Source: JAJDXW01 sp965223775 (lineage in GTDB: Bacteria > Pseudomonadota > Gammaproteobacteria > HK1). Taken from it: a stretch of 64,000 nt of DNA. Made by a program: the position numbers and the translations under genes. The notes below the pieces were generated by a model. That model was given only the letters and a program-made list of their open reading frames with translations. It was not told the origin of the DNA and ran no database searches. Shown here in pieces: positions 44,759 through 53,817 of the stretch. How positions within the stretch are numbered: position 1 is the first letter of the stretch; the number at the start of each line of letters is the position of its first letter. The stretch is from NCBI GenBank assembly GCA_965223775.1, contig OZ245021.1, forward strand, positions 2,542,001-2,606,000, in the 5' to 3' direction.

Positions 44759-45844
44759 CCGGGCGTGGATGAACACCTCCTTCAGGGGCCGCCCTTCTTG
44801 CGCGGTGTAGGTTTCCAGCGCGCCGCTCAGCAGATTTCGTGCGGCTTCCCTCGTCAGGTGAAACTCGTTCTTGTCTTCCGAGTACCACGGTCCGAAGTCC
44901 CCGACAAACACGAGGCCATCGCCGCTGTCCATGAACAGCTGCGCCGCGCAGCACGCGGTCTTCCCACGGTCGGCGCGCTTGTATGCCAACCCGATGTAGC
45001 AAACCCCGTCTCTCGCCGAGTCTAGCCGCCACGGCTTTCTCCCAAGCTTGTAGAACACGCCCGTGCCGAAGTTCCAGAGTCGGTCGGACAGTGGGTTATC
45101 GCCAGGCAGACCGTCGCGCACGGCGTTGGTGATCGTCAACGTCGACTCCCGGATGATCTGAACCGGAAGATCGCCTTGCATCATCCTGGCCTTGAGCTGG
45201 CGCCTGAAATCCGGCGACAGATCGAACATCTCCAGCGCCGGATCGTCGATCGAGTAGGGATCCGTGTCTTCGAACATCCGGGTCTGACCCACCTCCCGAT
45301 CCTTCAGTATGCTCTCCACTTGGACACGTTCCTTCCGGGACTTCCGGTCATCCGTCGGCTCCGCTATCCACTTTTTCGGACGGCAGTTCACATACACATC
45401 GTCCGGCACGACACACACGACGAGCGCGGGCCTTTCATCGAGGCGACCAACGCTCTCAAGGTGCTCGAGATATAGGTTCGTGACCGCATAGGTTCGTTCA
45501 GAAACACTGGCGAGAAACGCCTTGTCCCGGAGTGCCACGGCGTCCAACGTGTACGCCTTCACCGGGTCGGGCCACGTGGCACCGAACGCGACATCGAACC
45601 CTGGATAGGGCGGCCACGGTCTTTGGCGACCCACAGCGACGCAGGCGGCGGGAGCGTTCATCGCGTCCCCCCACCCTTCCCACAGGGCCACTCCACGGGG
45701 CGTCCCGATCACCACGTGGTGTGGCAACCCGACCTCCGCGTCCAACGCTCCGAAGAGGGCGAGACCATCGCGCGGATCTTCCGCACGCTGACCATGTCCA
45801 AATACGAGCGACGGTTCACCCAGGTACTCGAACCGCTCAGCCAT
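44759..45844 (-). pseudogene. 5' part of the split short Argonaute gene (MID and part of PIWI)
   Basis: 362 codons from ATG 45844, overlapping the upstream APAZ gene by 8 nt. The MID-like region ('KAYTLDAVALRDKAFLASVS') is followed by PIWI sequence: 'DRLWNFGTGVFYKLGRKPWR', 'GVCYIGLAYKRADRGKTACC', 'GLVFVGDFGPWYSEDKNEFH' and 'RPLKEVFIHAR'. The catalytic Asp expected in the first PIWI strand is absent, as in short, slicing-inactive Argonautes. Translation now runs into transposon DNA at 44758. Together with 35818-36288 it would give 518 residues, right for a short pAgo. Confidence 0.85.
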
Positions 45845-47648
45845 CGTGGTCCCCCGCCAGCGCTTCGTCAGGTTCCTCCTCGCCCATCTCGTATGCGGCA
45901 ACGAGCTCCTCCTGAAAGTCCCCGACACGATCCAGCGCCTCCACGTCGATCGATACCGGGCAATCCCATGACAACGGCTTCACGTCTACGTTTACCGCCT
46001 GCTTGCCTTCACCCACGGCTATCTGTCCATCAATGCCCGTGTGACCGGCAATCAGCTGCATGACGCCAACCGTGCGCTGCAGCCACTGGCGGTTCCACCA
46101 GTTCTTTGTCACGCGCTTCCGCCGCGATGGAATCAGCTTCACGTCAAGCAGCTTGCCTTCGTGGTCCGTCAGCCGCACGTAGAAGGCCACCCTCACTGAC
46201 AACGCGTTGTCCTCGTCGACGGCAACTCGGAACACCGGCCCGAGCTGGAACCGGAACTTCGATCTCCCCTCACGGCTGCCGAACGACCGCTCTCCGGTGA
46301 ACGAGACGTGTGTGTCCCTCCCGTCCAGATCCTGATACTGGTGCCTAACCTGTCTGGACTCGTCGAGGAAGAACGTGTGGCGCTCATCGCACCACTTGAA
46401 CCCGGCTTCGTGGCAGGCGACGAACAAGGATCGCTTGACCAGCGTCTTCACCAGATCCGCCGATTTCACGCCGAGGCGCTGCGGATAGGCTTGCCAGTCA
46501 TATTCGGACACCTTGGGCCCAGGGACATCTGCTGGCATTGCCGCGAACGAGAACACGAGGTCACCGCGCTGTACGTGAGCCCAGCGCCGTGCGAGCCCCG
46601 GGTCGAGCTCGTCGTGAGGCGAACTCGGGCGGTGGACAAGCACGGACAACGGCACATGGACCTTGAAGACATTTGCGTAGACACGTTCGCTCTGCTGCCT
46701 GACCAACGGTTCGGCCTGATAGGCGCCCAGCGCAATCCGTCGCCCGGTCCCAAGCTCAAGGGGCTGCGGCACGGCGCCGACTTCCAACTGTTGCGTGAGC
46801 GTCGCCAGTCCTTGCTTCCAGCCCAAATCGAACCGTGCCGGAACCAACTTGGACATCGCCGAGTCGAACGCGCTCGCAGTCAGGTCATCCAGCCAGCATG
46901 GCAGCATACGGCCCTCGTCCATCGCAGCGACCGCCGTTCTACTGCGAAGGTCCGAGTCGTCTACAGATCGGGTCGACAGCACCGGGAGATACCGTGCCGC
47001 CCGCTGCCGGACGATCGCGAGGATCGACGCATGGGGATCCTCGCCCGCCAGAGGAGCGAGACCCCGGCACCACACCGAATACCCCGCGGCGCTCAACCGA
47101 CTGAACAACCACGCTGAGAAGGCGTGATCTCCAGCCAGATGGTCGATTACGAGGAGGTCACGAACATCGTGCGAGACGACTTCGCCGCCACGTCGTTCGA
47201 ACCACGGCGGCACGAATATGGACGGATGCTGCCCGATCAGAGCCCGCAAGGGACCAGCCAGCAGCGCTCGCAGGCGCTCTATGTCGTAGAACTCGGTTTC
47301 CCATCCGTGCGTCTTGCGGATCTCGGTCCGAAGGTTATCGCGTTTCTGCACGGTCATCGCTCGTGTCGAGACGAACACCACCACGTGGACTTGGTGCTTT
47401 CCCGCCGCAATCCGTCTGCAGTCCTCGCGGAGCTTGGCTTCCCAGTCGCTCCTCACGCTGTAGGCGAATGCCCTGACGGTCCCTCCATCGCGATGGACGT
47501 GCAAAGCATCCCGCCCACCGTCCGCGGTCCCTCCCAATGGTTCGATATCGGGGAAGTCGGTTCCGGCCATCACGTCTGTCGCCAACCGCTCGAACTGGGC
47601 GTAGTCGGTGAGCCTTTCGAGGCAATAGACGACGGGATCCGCTGACAT
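45837..47648 (-). CDS. Mrr-TIR-APAZ fusion, partner of the short Argonaute
   Basis: 603 residues from ATG 47648 (GGTGAG upstream). Residues about 10-110 look like an Mrr-type restriction fold ('IEPLGGTADGGRDALHVHRD', 'RAFAYSVRSDWEAKL'); the usual Q/E-x-K is replaced by S-x-R. Residues about 145-290 form a TIR domain ('DHAFSAWLFSRLSAAGYSVW', 'ASILAIVRQRAARYLPVLST'). The C-terminal 300 residues fit APAZ, the region that stands in for Argonaute's N-terminal lobes ('FKVHVPLSVLVHRPSSPHDE', 'KNWWNRQWLQRTVGVMQLIA'). In short-pAgo systems this subunit is the effector activated by guide-target recognition. The gene is intact although its pAgo is broken. Confidence 0.72.
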   Translation of the reverse strand: MSADPVVYCLERLTDYAQFERLATDVMAGTDFPDIEPLGGTADGGRDALHVHRDGGTVRAFAYSVRSDWEAKLREDCRRIAAGKHQVHVVVFVSTRAMTVQKRDNLRTEIRKTHGWETEFYDIERLRALLAGPLRALIGQHPSIFVPPWFERRGGEVVSHDVRDLLVIDHLAGDHAFSAWLFSRLSAAGYSVWCRGLAPLAGEDPHASILAIVRQRAARYLPVLSTRSVDDSDLRSRTAVAAMDEGRMLPCWLDDLTASAFDSAMSKLVPARFDLGWKQGLATLTQQLEVGAVPQPLELGTGRRIALGAYQAEPLVRQQSERVYANVFKVHVPLSVLVHRPSSPHDELDPGLARRWAHVQRGDLVFSFAAMPADVPGPKVSEYDWQAYPQRLGVKSADLVKTLVKRSLFVACHEAGFKWCDERHTFFLDESRQVRHQYQDLDGRDTHVSFTGERSFGSREGRSKFRFQLGPVFRVAVDEDNALSVRVAFYVRLTDHEGKLLDVKLIPSRRKRVTKNWWNRQWLQRTVGVMQLIAGHTGIDGQIAVGEGKQAVNVDVKPLSWDCPVSIDVEALDRVGDFQEELVAAYEMGEEEPDEALAGDHDG

Positions 47649-48641
47649 GGCTATCTCACCACCGGGTAGGCGCCGGCAGTCCGCGTGCGCCAACCTCTCG
47701 AAGGGAGCCCGCGACGGCTACCGGAAGGACCGCCACGCGTCCGCCTCACCGTCGACGCGTTTGGCGCACTCACGGAAGTGGGTGGCGAACTGAGAGGAGT
47801 CAGCATGGCAATGACCCGGATTGTACCGCGCGCAGCAAAGGCGCCTGCGAGGGCGTCGTACGGCGTGAACGGACTGTGCGCTCGAGCGGGACGAAGCAGA
47901 TGGCGAACAAGAGGATGAGGCAGTAGGGGCACCGTTGGCACCCTGCGTACCGGTACATGCGCAAGGGGACGGCGATGGAGGCGTCTCCGCATAGGGGAAA
48001 AGGTTCCTCGAATACGGCGTGTGGTGGAGCGCATGAGTAGGACGTGTAGCCCAGCCCCGGCCGTCCGCGCTCGACGAGGCGCCGTTCAGTAGCGTGCATG
48101 CCGGTGGACCCGAGGCGTTGTTTGCCGGAAAAAGCAAGGTAACCGAGGGAATTTTCGAGAAATTGAAAGCCCTTCACCCGGAGTCCGTGGCCGATGTCAC
48201 CTGAGAGGACCAACCTTAGACGGCTCCGAGAGCTAACGAAGGTCAGCACCAGGAACGAGACTTCCCGACCGGCGAGACAAGGGACCGGCGGACCGGCTTG
48301 CTCCGTCGGTAGCCCGGCACCGAGGAGTAGCTCAGCCTCTTCTCACCGTGCGACGGGCAATGCCGACTCGCCGGCCCTTCGCGACGGCTCACGCCCTCGC
48401 CGACAACCTCCACTCGAACCGCTGTATAGAACTCCACGCCGTACATCCCCCGTCCTTCGTCGCAACCAAGAAGTAGCCATGAGTGGAACAGCATTTCGCC
48501 CCCGCGACCGAACCGCCGGGCCGCTCCGTGTGCGGCGCAGTCCCCAACCGCCGGAAACACCCTGGACGCCCCCACATTTTGCGGTATGCTAGCAGTACCC
48601 TAGGTCGGACTCCCGATGAGCGGTGGTAAGGAACTCGAAAA
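47649..48641. other. About 1 kb without a supportable gene
   Basis: Open frames here are short, on both strands, and have no recognisable sequence. It may contain the promoter of the APAZ-pAgo operon near 47650-47750 and decayed DNA. A Cys-rich minus-strand frame (47800-48249) is noted but not supported. Confidence 0.35.
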
Positions 48642-48938
48642 ATGAGTCGGAACAATGCCCAGCAACCCGCGCTCAGTCTCTGGAGAGGTGCCTCCCTACG
48701 AGAGGCGCCTGCGGGAGGATTTGCCCACTGGAGAACGGGGGAGCCAAGTCAGTGTATCTACGGTTCGGAAAACGGTCCCGTAGAGGATGGCGACATAGAC
48801 ACCAGCCACGCTTCCGGATGGTTGTATCTACCGATATCTCAAGTTTGCGATGGCGGTGCAAAGCCAACATCGCGACTTATGAACCCAATGTATACGGTTT
48901 ATCCTCATTGGAAAGGCGAATATCGTGTCATATTTTGA
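48642..48938 (+). CDS. Hypothetical small ORF upstream of the Septu genes
   Basis: 98 residues, ending 14 nt inside the ptuA frame. The sequence has no known motif and its composition changes from GC-rich to AT-rich along its length. It may be a leader or chance frame; kept because of its codirectional overlap with ptuA. Confidence 0.25.
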   Translation: MSRNNAQQPALSLWRGASLREAPAGGFAHWRTGEPSQCIYGSENGPVEDGDIDTSHASGWLYLPISQVCDGGAKPTSRLMNPMYTVYPHWKGEYRVIF

Positions 48939-50145
48939 AGCCATTACTCTCAAGGGTTGGCGCCAGTTTGAGGACATTCAGGTTGACCTCTCCAATAGGG
49001 TCACTATTCTAACGGGTTCAAATGGGTGCGGAAAAACTACCATTCTAAATCTACTGAGTCGTCACTTTGGTTGGAAATTCCATTTCGCATCCACACCATA
49101 TGTCAGCAAACGGGCGGCAAGAAGACTCTTCCGTGACGTTCATGAACGTTCTGATCGAATGATATCTGAAGACAGCAACAGTCAGGTTTGCGTTGGAGAG
49201 ATTCGGTACGACACTGGAGATGTTTGCCAAATTGTAACGCCAATGTTTGTTGGGGCGAACTATCACGTGGGCCTAGAAAATCAGAGCCCAAAATCAGGTC
49301 TGTTTATTCCTTCCCATCGCCAGCAGTCTGTTTACAATCCCGTATCGCAAATTCCAACGAATCCGGTCAGTGCAGCCCAGATATATGAACAATTTCGGAG
49401 TGTTTTTTCGCAGATATATCAATCAGGGGGACGGCAACAGAAAAACCCGGGACAAGTTCAAAAGGAAGCTCTCATTTCACTAGCTGTTTTTGGAGAAGGG
49501 AATTCCACCCTTTCTCCAAATCAAGAATACATCAAAGTACTTCAGAGCTTTCAAGAGCGACTGAAGACGCTTCTCCCAAAGGAGATTGGATTTCGGAAGA
49601 TCAGAATAGACATGCCAGAGGTTGTTTTGGAAACCGAGAGTGGCGACTTTTCTCTGGATGCTATGTCTGGTGGAATTTCTTCCCTGTTTAGCATCGCTTG
49701 GCAAATTCACATGTTTGATGTATCTGGCACAAAATACACCATTGTTATTGACGAACCAGAGAATCATCTACATCCGAGTATGCAGAGATCAATTCTCCCA
49801 GGATTGGCCGACGCCTTTCCGCACGCACGGTTTATCGTCGCTACACATAGCCCCTTTATCGTCTCGAGCTTTAGAGAATCGGGTATCTATATGCTTTATC
49901 CCAACGAAAAGGGAAAAATTGTATCTCAAAAACTGGAAGAGGCTAATATTTCGGGATCAGCGAATACTATTCTGCGGGAGATTCTCGGAGTTGAGACGAC
50001 GATTCCCCAATGGGTAGAGGAGATAATCTCAGGTTATTTGAGCCAACCATCGGAGCTCGCTGCGGATAAACGCGCAGAGCAGATTATGCAATTCCTAAAG
50101 CAAGTGGGGATTACCGAAGCGGTGGGTGAGTTTCCTAAGACATGA
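48925..50145 (+). CDS. ptuA: PtuA-like ATPase of a Septu system
   Basis: 406 residues from a GTG at 48925. ABC/SMC-type ATPase with Walker A 'TGSNGCGKTTI' (30-40), signature 'DAMSGGISSLFSIAW' (about 243-257), Walker B 'IVIDEPENHLHPSMQ' (about 272-286) and H-loop 'FIVATHSPF'. In Septu, PtuA ATPase pairs with an HNH nuclease to block phage. The next gene overlaps by 4 nt. The cassette is markedly AT-richer than its surroundings. Confidence 0.85.
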   Translation: MSYFEAITLKGWRQFEDIQVDLSNRVTILTGSNGCGKTTILNLLSRHFGWKFHFASTPYVSKRAARRLFRDVHERSDRMISEDSNSQVCVGEIRYDTGDVCQIVTPMFVGANYHVGLENQSPKSGLFIPSHRQQSVYNPVSQIPTNPVSAAQIYEQFRSVFSQIYQSGGRQQKNPGQVQKEALISLAVFGEGNSTLSPNQEYIKVLQSFQERLKTLLPKEIGFRKIRIDMPEVVLETESGDFSLDAMSGGISSLFSIAWQIHMFDVSGTKYTIVIDEPENHLHPSMQRSILPGLADAFPHARFIVATHSPFIVSSFRESGIYMLYPNEKGKIVSQKLEEANISGSANTILREILGVETTIPQWVEEIISGYLSQPSELAADKRAEQIMQFLKQVGITEAVGEFPKT

Positions 50146-50792
50146 GACAACTTGTGAAGCTTGAGTGTCCTGAGGTACTTCGGGCATCAGGGGAGGCGTG
50201 GCTTAGTGCATTTCTCGACGACCCTACAAACCAAACGAAGAGGTTTCGCTATAGACATCCTGAAATCAAAACCAGGCTGAAATTAGAGACGTCCGGAAAG
50301 TGCGTATACTGCGAAAGTAAAATCGGCCATAACACACCTGGAGATGTGGAGCACATAGGTCCAGTGTCGAAGAAGCGAGAGTGGATTTTTGTTTGGGAGA
50401 ATATGACGATTGCATGTGCAGAGTGCAACCGGAGAAAAGGGAACTATTTTGAACCGGAATGTATGTTTATTAGTCCGTATGACGACGAAGTCGAAAGGAT
50501 GTTGATCCATCTAGGACCGGTTGTATCGTGGGTTCCAGGAAATATGCGTGCTGAGGTTTCAGTAAGAATGCTGGAGTTGAATTCTCGCTCTAGAATCGAC
50601 CTTGTTATTCGGAAGATAGAGAAGATTTCTGAAGTCTATAATCTAATTGGACGGATAAATGGAGAACGGAATCTAACACTAAGGAAGTTGTTAGAGCTTC
50701 AACTTGATTCGCTCATGTCCCCAGAATCTGAGTTTTCCGCAATGGTTCAATCTGTCGTAGCCGCGAATGCGCGCGAGAAAACCAACACCTGA
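50142..50792 (+). CDS. ptuB: PtuB-like HNH endonuclease of a Septu system
   Basis: 216 residues. HNH core: C54-x2-C57 in 'GKCVYCES', His71 in 'DVEHIGPVSKK', Asn87 in 'WENMTIACAECNRRKG' with C92-x2-C95 completing a zinc site. Known role: nuclease effector regulated by PtuA. ATG overlaps the ptuA stop (ATGA). Confidence 0.85.
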   Translation: MRQLVKLECPEVLRASGEAWLSAFLDDPTNQTKRFRYRHPEIKTRLKLETSGKCVYCESKIGHNTPGDVEHIGPVSKKREWIFVWENMTIACAECNRRKGNYFEPECMFISPYDDEVERMLIHLGPVVSWVPGNMRAEVSVRMLELNSRSRIDLVIRKIEKISEVYNLIGRINGERNLTLRKLLELQLDSLMSPESEFSAMVQSVVAANAREKTNT

Positions 50793-51309
50793 ACTTGTCA
50801 TCAAAGTGACGTTCATTCTTGGTCCTACCTGCGCTCGTGACGCAGCGCACGATTCCGAGTCCCCCTTCAGTGGCAGACGCGAGACGACGAGTTCGCCATG
50901 GCGGTGGCTGATCTTCATGGAGCAGATTCGTCGATCGGAGTCAACATGGCCAGAACAAGCGGCCTGCGGGCAGAGAACCAAAATGAGTCGGGTTCCTCAT
51001 TGCGACGGACAAACAGAACAAAGAAGGACACGCAAGGTCCAGCCATCGGGGCGCCCCGGGAAATTGTGGTCCGAGCTTCGCTTGCCCTGTTGCAGAACCG
51101 TGCCGGTCGTTATGGCTGGGTACCCCGGGGGAAAGGAATGCACGAGCCGTACTTTCTGAGGTGGTACGGGGCGAACGTCGAGATCTCAGTGGTTGGCGGT
51201 CTGCCGGTTGGTAGTCTGCCGCCCGATAGGGACCTTCCAGGAAACCAGACCCGTGTTGAAGGGCTTGGCAAGGTCTGCGGGTCCCGCAAGGGAGCAGCGA
51301 GAATACGCC
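50793..51309. other. Intergenic region after Septu
   Basis: 517 bases where composition returns from AT-rich to GC-rich. No gene is supportable; frames through it are extensions or shadows of the following methyltransferase. It probably contains the acquisition boundary of the Septu cassette. Confidence 0.35.
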
Positions 51310-52065
51310 ATGGAACCGGATCGAGCCGCCGCGCTGTTCTTCGAGCTGTTCAGTGGGCTGCCCCGGCAGGGACCGGGAACCGCGGCGAGCACGCGTCGGG
51401 CCCTCGGGCTCGTGCCGGACGTCGGGCCGGGGACCCGCGTGCTCGACATCGGCTGCGGGACCGGCGCCCAGACCGTGGTGCTGGTGCAGAGCTCGCGAGC
51501 GCGCATTGTCGCCGTCGACAACCATCCTCCGTTCATCGAAGCTCTGAGCCTCGAAGCACGGAGGCTCGGCATCGCCGACCGCCTCGAAGCGCGCGTTGCG
51601 GACATGCGAAGTCTCAACTTCGCGGACGACTCCTTCGACCTCATCTGGTGCGAAGGCGCCATCTACAACGTGGGGGTCGTAGCGGGCCTTCGCGACTGGC
51701 GCCGGCTGCTTCGGCACAACGGTCACATCGCGCTGACCGAAGTGTGCTGGCGCAAGCCCGAACCACCCGCCGAATGCGCCGCGTTCTGGAACCGGGAGTA
51801 CCCGGCGATCCGCGACACCGCCGCGCTCCTGGAAGCCGCCGCCGCATGCGGCTACGAGCTCGTGGGGCACTTTCCGCTCCCGGCGTCGGCGTGGTGGGAC
51901 GACTACTATCGGCCCCTTCAGGACAACCTGACCGCATTCCGCGAGCGTCATCGCGACGAGCCGGATGCGCAGAAACTGGCCGACCAGTGCCAGCACGAAA
52001 TCGACATCTGGCACGCGCATTCGGAGTTCTACGGGTACGAGTTCCTGGTTCTGCGTGTCCGGTGA
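51310..52065 (+). CDS. Class I SAM-dependent methyltransferase
   Basis: 251 residues from ATG 51310 with AGGGAG upstream. Motif I 'TRVLDIGCGTGAQTVVLV', acidic end of strand 2 'RIVAVDNHPPF', motif II region 'SFDLIWCEGAIYNVGV' and motif III 'HIALTEVCWRKPEPP'. It resembles small-molecule methyltransferases; the substrate is unknown. The longer frame from 51193 has no supporting start. Confidence 0.85.
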   Translation: MEPDRAAALFFELFSGLPRQGPGTAASTRRALGLVPDVGPGTRVLDIGCGTGAQTVVLVQSSRARIVAVDNHPPFIEALSLEARRLGIADRLEARVADMRSLNFADDSFDLIWCEGAIYNVGVVAGLRDWRRLLRHNGHIALTEVCWRKPEPPAECAAFWNREYPAIRDTAALLEAAAACGYELVGHFPLPASAWWDDYYRPLQDNLTAFRERHRDEPDAQKLADQCQHEIDIWHAHSEFYGYEFLVLRVR

Positions 52066-52226
52066 AGCCCCGTGCGGGGCTCGCGCGCAACCCGCGTCGT
52101 GCGATCGACCGTCAACGCGCTCTCAAGAGCCATCGCGCCGTCTCGTGGTGATGTTCCCGAAAGGTGCTCGCGAGGCTCCACGCCATCGTGGGCGCCACGG
52201 TCCAGCCAAGAACCCGAGCGCGGTTC

Positions 52227-52300
52227 AACTCACCCCCCACTACAACGGCGCTCCTGCTCGCAGGTTGACTTGGCGTTTGTGCGGCCGGACATTGCGCCGC
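52227..52300 (+). repeat. Deleted copy of the SRAP gene's two ends
   Basis: About 26 bases matching the SRAP gene near 55709-55733 are joined directly to about 45 bases matching its 3' flank near 56281-56325. The interior, about 550 bases, is missing. It is a scar of duplication plus deletion. Confidence 0.6.
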
Positions 52301-52333
52301 CTTGGGTGCAGTCATCTGAGCGAAGGGGGATCC

Positions 52334-52591
52334 ATGACCATAACCGTCGATCTGGTGGTGCTGGGGAGCGTCGGGCTGGTCGGGCTCGTTGCCGTGTGCA
52401 TGGTGCTCATGATCGTGTGGTGCGAGAACGCCGGGGAGACGCAAGACTATCGGAAAGCGCCGCGCGCACGGTCGGCAGCAACGAAGCGAAGAGTCTCAGA
52501 GCGGAATGCTGCCACGAGCATTGAGAAGGCGCTCGTGAGCCGCATGATTCCCGTCGGTACGTCCGCTGGCGAGGAGCGTCGGTCTGGTTGA
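52334..52591 (+). CDS. Small single-span membrane protein
   Basis: 85 residues. A hydrophobic segment 'LVVLGSVGLVGLVAVCMVLM' lies at residues about 7-27, followed by a charged cytoplasmic-type tail. AGGGGGA lies just upstream of ATG 52334. No family is recognised. Confidence 0.55.
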   Translation: MTITVDLVVLGSVGLVGLVAVCMVLMIVWCENAGETQDYRKAPRARSAATKRRVSERNAATSIEKALVSRMIPVGTSAGEERRSG

Positions 52592-52813
52592 AAGGATGCA
52601 GTTCGCCATTCGACGGGGGAGACTACGACGCACAGCTCGGGCAGGACCATCAGAACAGGGGCGGGATCGCCGCCGAAGACCTCGAAACAGCGCCGTGAGG
52701 TGCCGGGCACGGTACGACCTGCGTCTCGCCGAGTAGCGCCCGGTAGCTCCGCGTAGCACCGGCATTCGTGCCAAGCTCCGGATCCACTCCTGACCACCCC
52801 AAGGAAGATCACA

Positions 52814-53005
52814 ATGAACGACCTCGACAAAGCCATCCGTGCCATGAGCGAGGAGCCCGGAAGCGGCGTGCGCATGTGCCACGAGCAGGGCAAGACCGCC
52901 GTCTATCTCTCACACGACCGCCAGTCCATCATCGAGCACGAGCCAGACGGCACCATCCGGCACCTGCCACTACCCCTGGCCGAGGCCAGCCGAGCAACCT
53001 CTTGA
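52814..53005 (+). CDS. Small hypothetical protein
   Basis: 63 residues, hydrophilic ('AIRAMSEEPGSGVRMCHEQG'), with GGAAGA at suitable spacing before the ATG. No function can be suggested. Confidence 0.45.
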   Translation: MNDLDKAIRAMSEEPGSGVRMCHEQGKTAVYLSHDRQSIIEHEPDGTIRHLPLPLAEASRATS

Positions 53006-53020
53006 AGTCCAGGCGATCCC

Positions 53021-53551
53021 TTGCGAGGTGGGAGACAGGCAAGCTCCCAGGTCAGCTACGGGGAGGGGGAGCGAGAGACGCATGACGGAGCGGGGCAACC
53101 GGCAGCTCTACGGACCAGGTGCAGGGGAGAGAGGCCGAACGGACCGCTCGGCACGGTCGGGGCGATCGTCACCGCGCCCATCACCGCTCCGGTCATGGTT
53201 GTCTCGGCAAGGATGAACGACCGGGAGGACCACCTCGAGAGAGCGAGGCGGAACGACCGCCCCTTGCCTCCCATCGATGCGCATTCGAGACAGATGGTCC
53301 GGGCGACACTCGAGCGGACGCTCGAACGGGGGAGAATCGAAGAGGGCCTCTACTGGCAGAACGACGATGACGCGAGCGAATATGCGGCGGATGGCGTCAC
53401 CGTTCTCGCGACCGGGCGGACTGACGACGGGCGGGAGTGCCGGGAAGTTCTCATCGAGACCGCCATGGAGCCGCGCCCCGCCGACCAGCGCGTGCGAACG
53501 TACTGCCGGGACGGCGCGCGTTGGGGCATGGTCGAGAGCACGCGGGAATGA
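53021..53551 (+). CDS. Protein with a surface-antigen-like C-terminal domain
   Basis: Up to 176 residues; the start is uncertain. The C-terminal third ('TDDGRECREVLIETAMEPRP', 'RTYCRDGARWGMVES') resembles the C-terminal domain of 17-kDa surface-antigen proteins (a Cys-x(n)-Cys pair and a Trp near the end). The usual lipoprotein signal and glycine-zipper N-terminus are not evident, only 'TVGAIVTAPITAPVMVVS'. It may be a truncated relative. Confidence 0.45.
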   Translation: MRGGRQASSQVSYGEGERETHDGAGQPAALRTRCRGERPNGPLGTVGAIVTAPITAPVMVVSARMNDREDHLERARRNDRPLPPIDAHSRQMVRATLERTLERGRIEEGLYWQNDDDASEYAADGVTVLATGRTDDGRECREVLIETAMEPRPADQRVRTYCRDGARWGMVESTRE

Positions 53552-53643
53552 GCGGAAATGCCGTCATGAAGGCCGACGGCACGAACGCGGAACGAGTCCG
53601 TCCTCGTCGAAATGAGCGTTCTCGAGTGTCCTGACCGGCGAGG

Positions 53644-53799
53644 TCATCCGACGCGAAACCAGGTCTTCATTCCCGCGACCGAGTGCTCGAGCATGTGGCA
53701 GTGAAGGAGCCAGTCGCCCGGGTTGTCCGCGACGAACGCGATCCGCAACGTCTCGTTCGGGTCCATGAGCACCGTGTCGCGAAGAGGACCTGCTGCTCC
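53644..53799 (-). pseudogene. C-terminal remnant of a multicopper oxidase
   Basis: About 51 codons ending in a normal stop, encoding 'DNPGDWLLHCHMLEHSVAGM', the final copper-binding motif (HCH...H...M). The rest of the gene is missing, replaced by the 3' end of the neighbouring gene at 53818. Confidence 0.8.
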
Positions 53800-53817
53800 G
53801 CTCGGGTCGAGACCTGC

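Noticed and set aside
47800..48249. Cys-containing minus-strand frame
   Set aside because: No start context, motif or conserved neighbour; composition like random GC-rich DNA.
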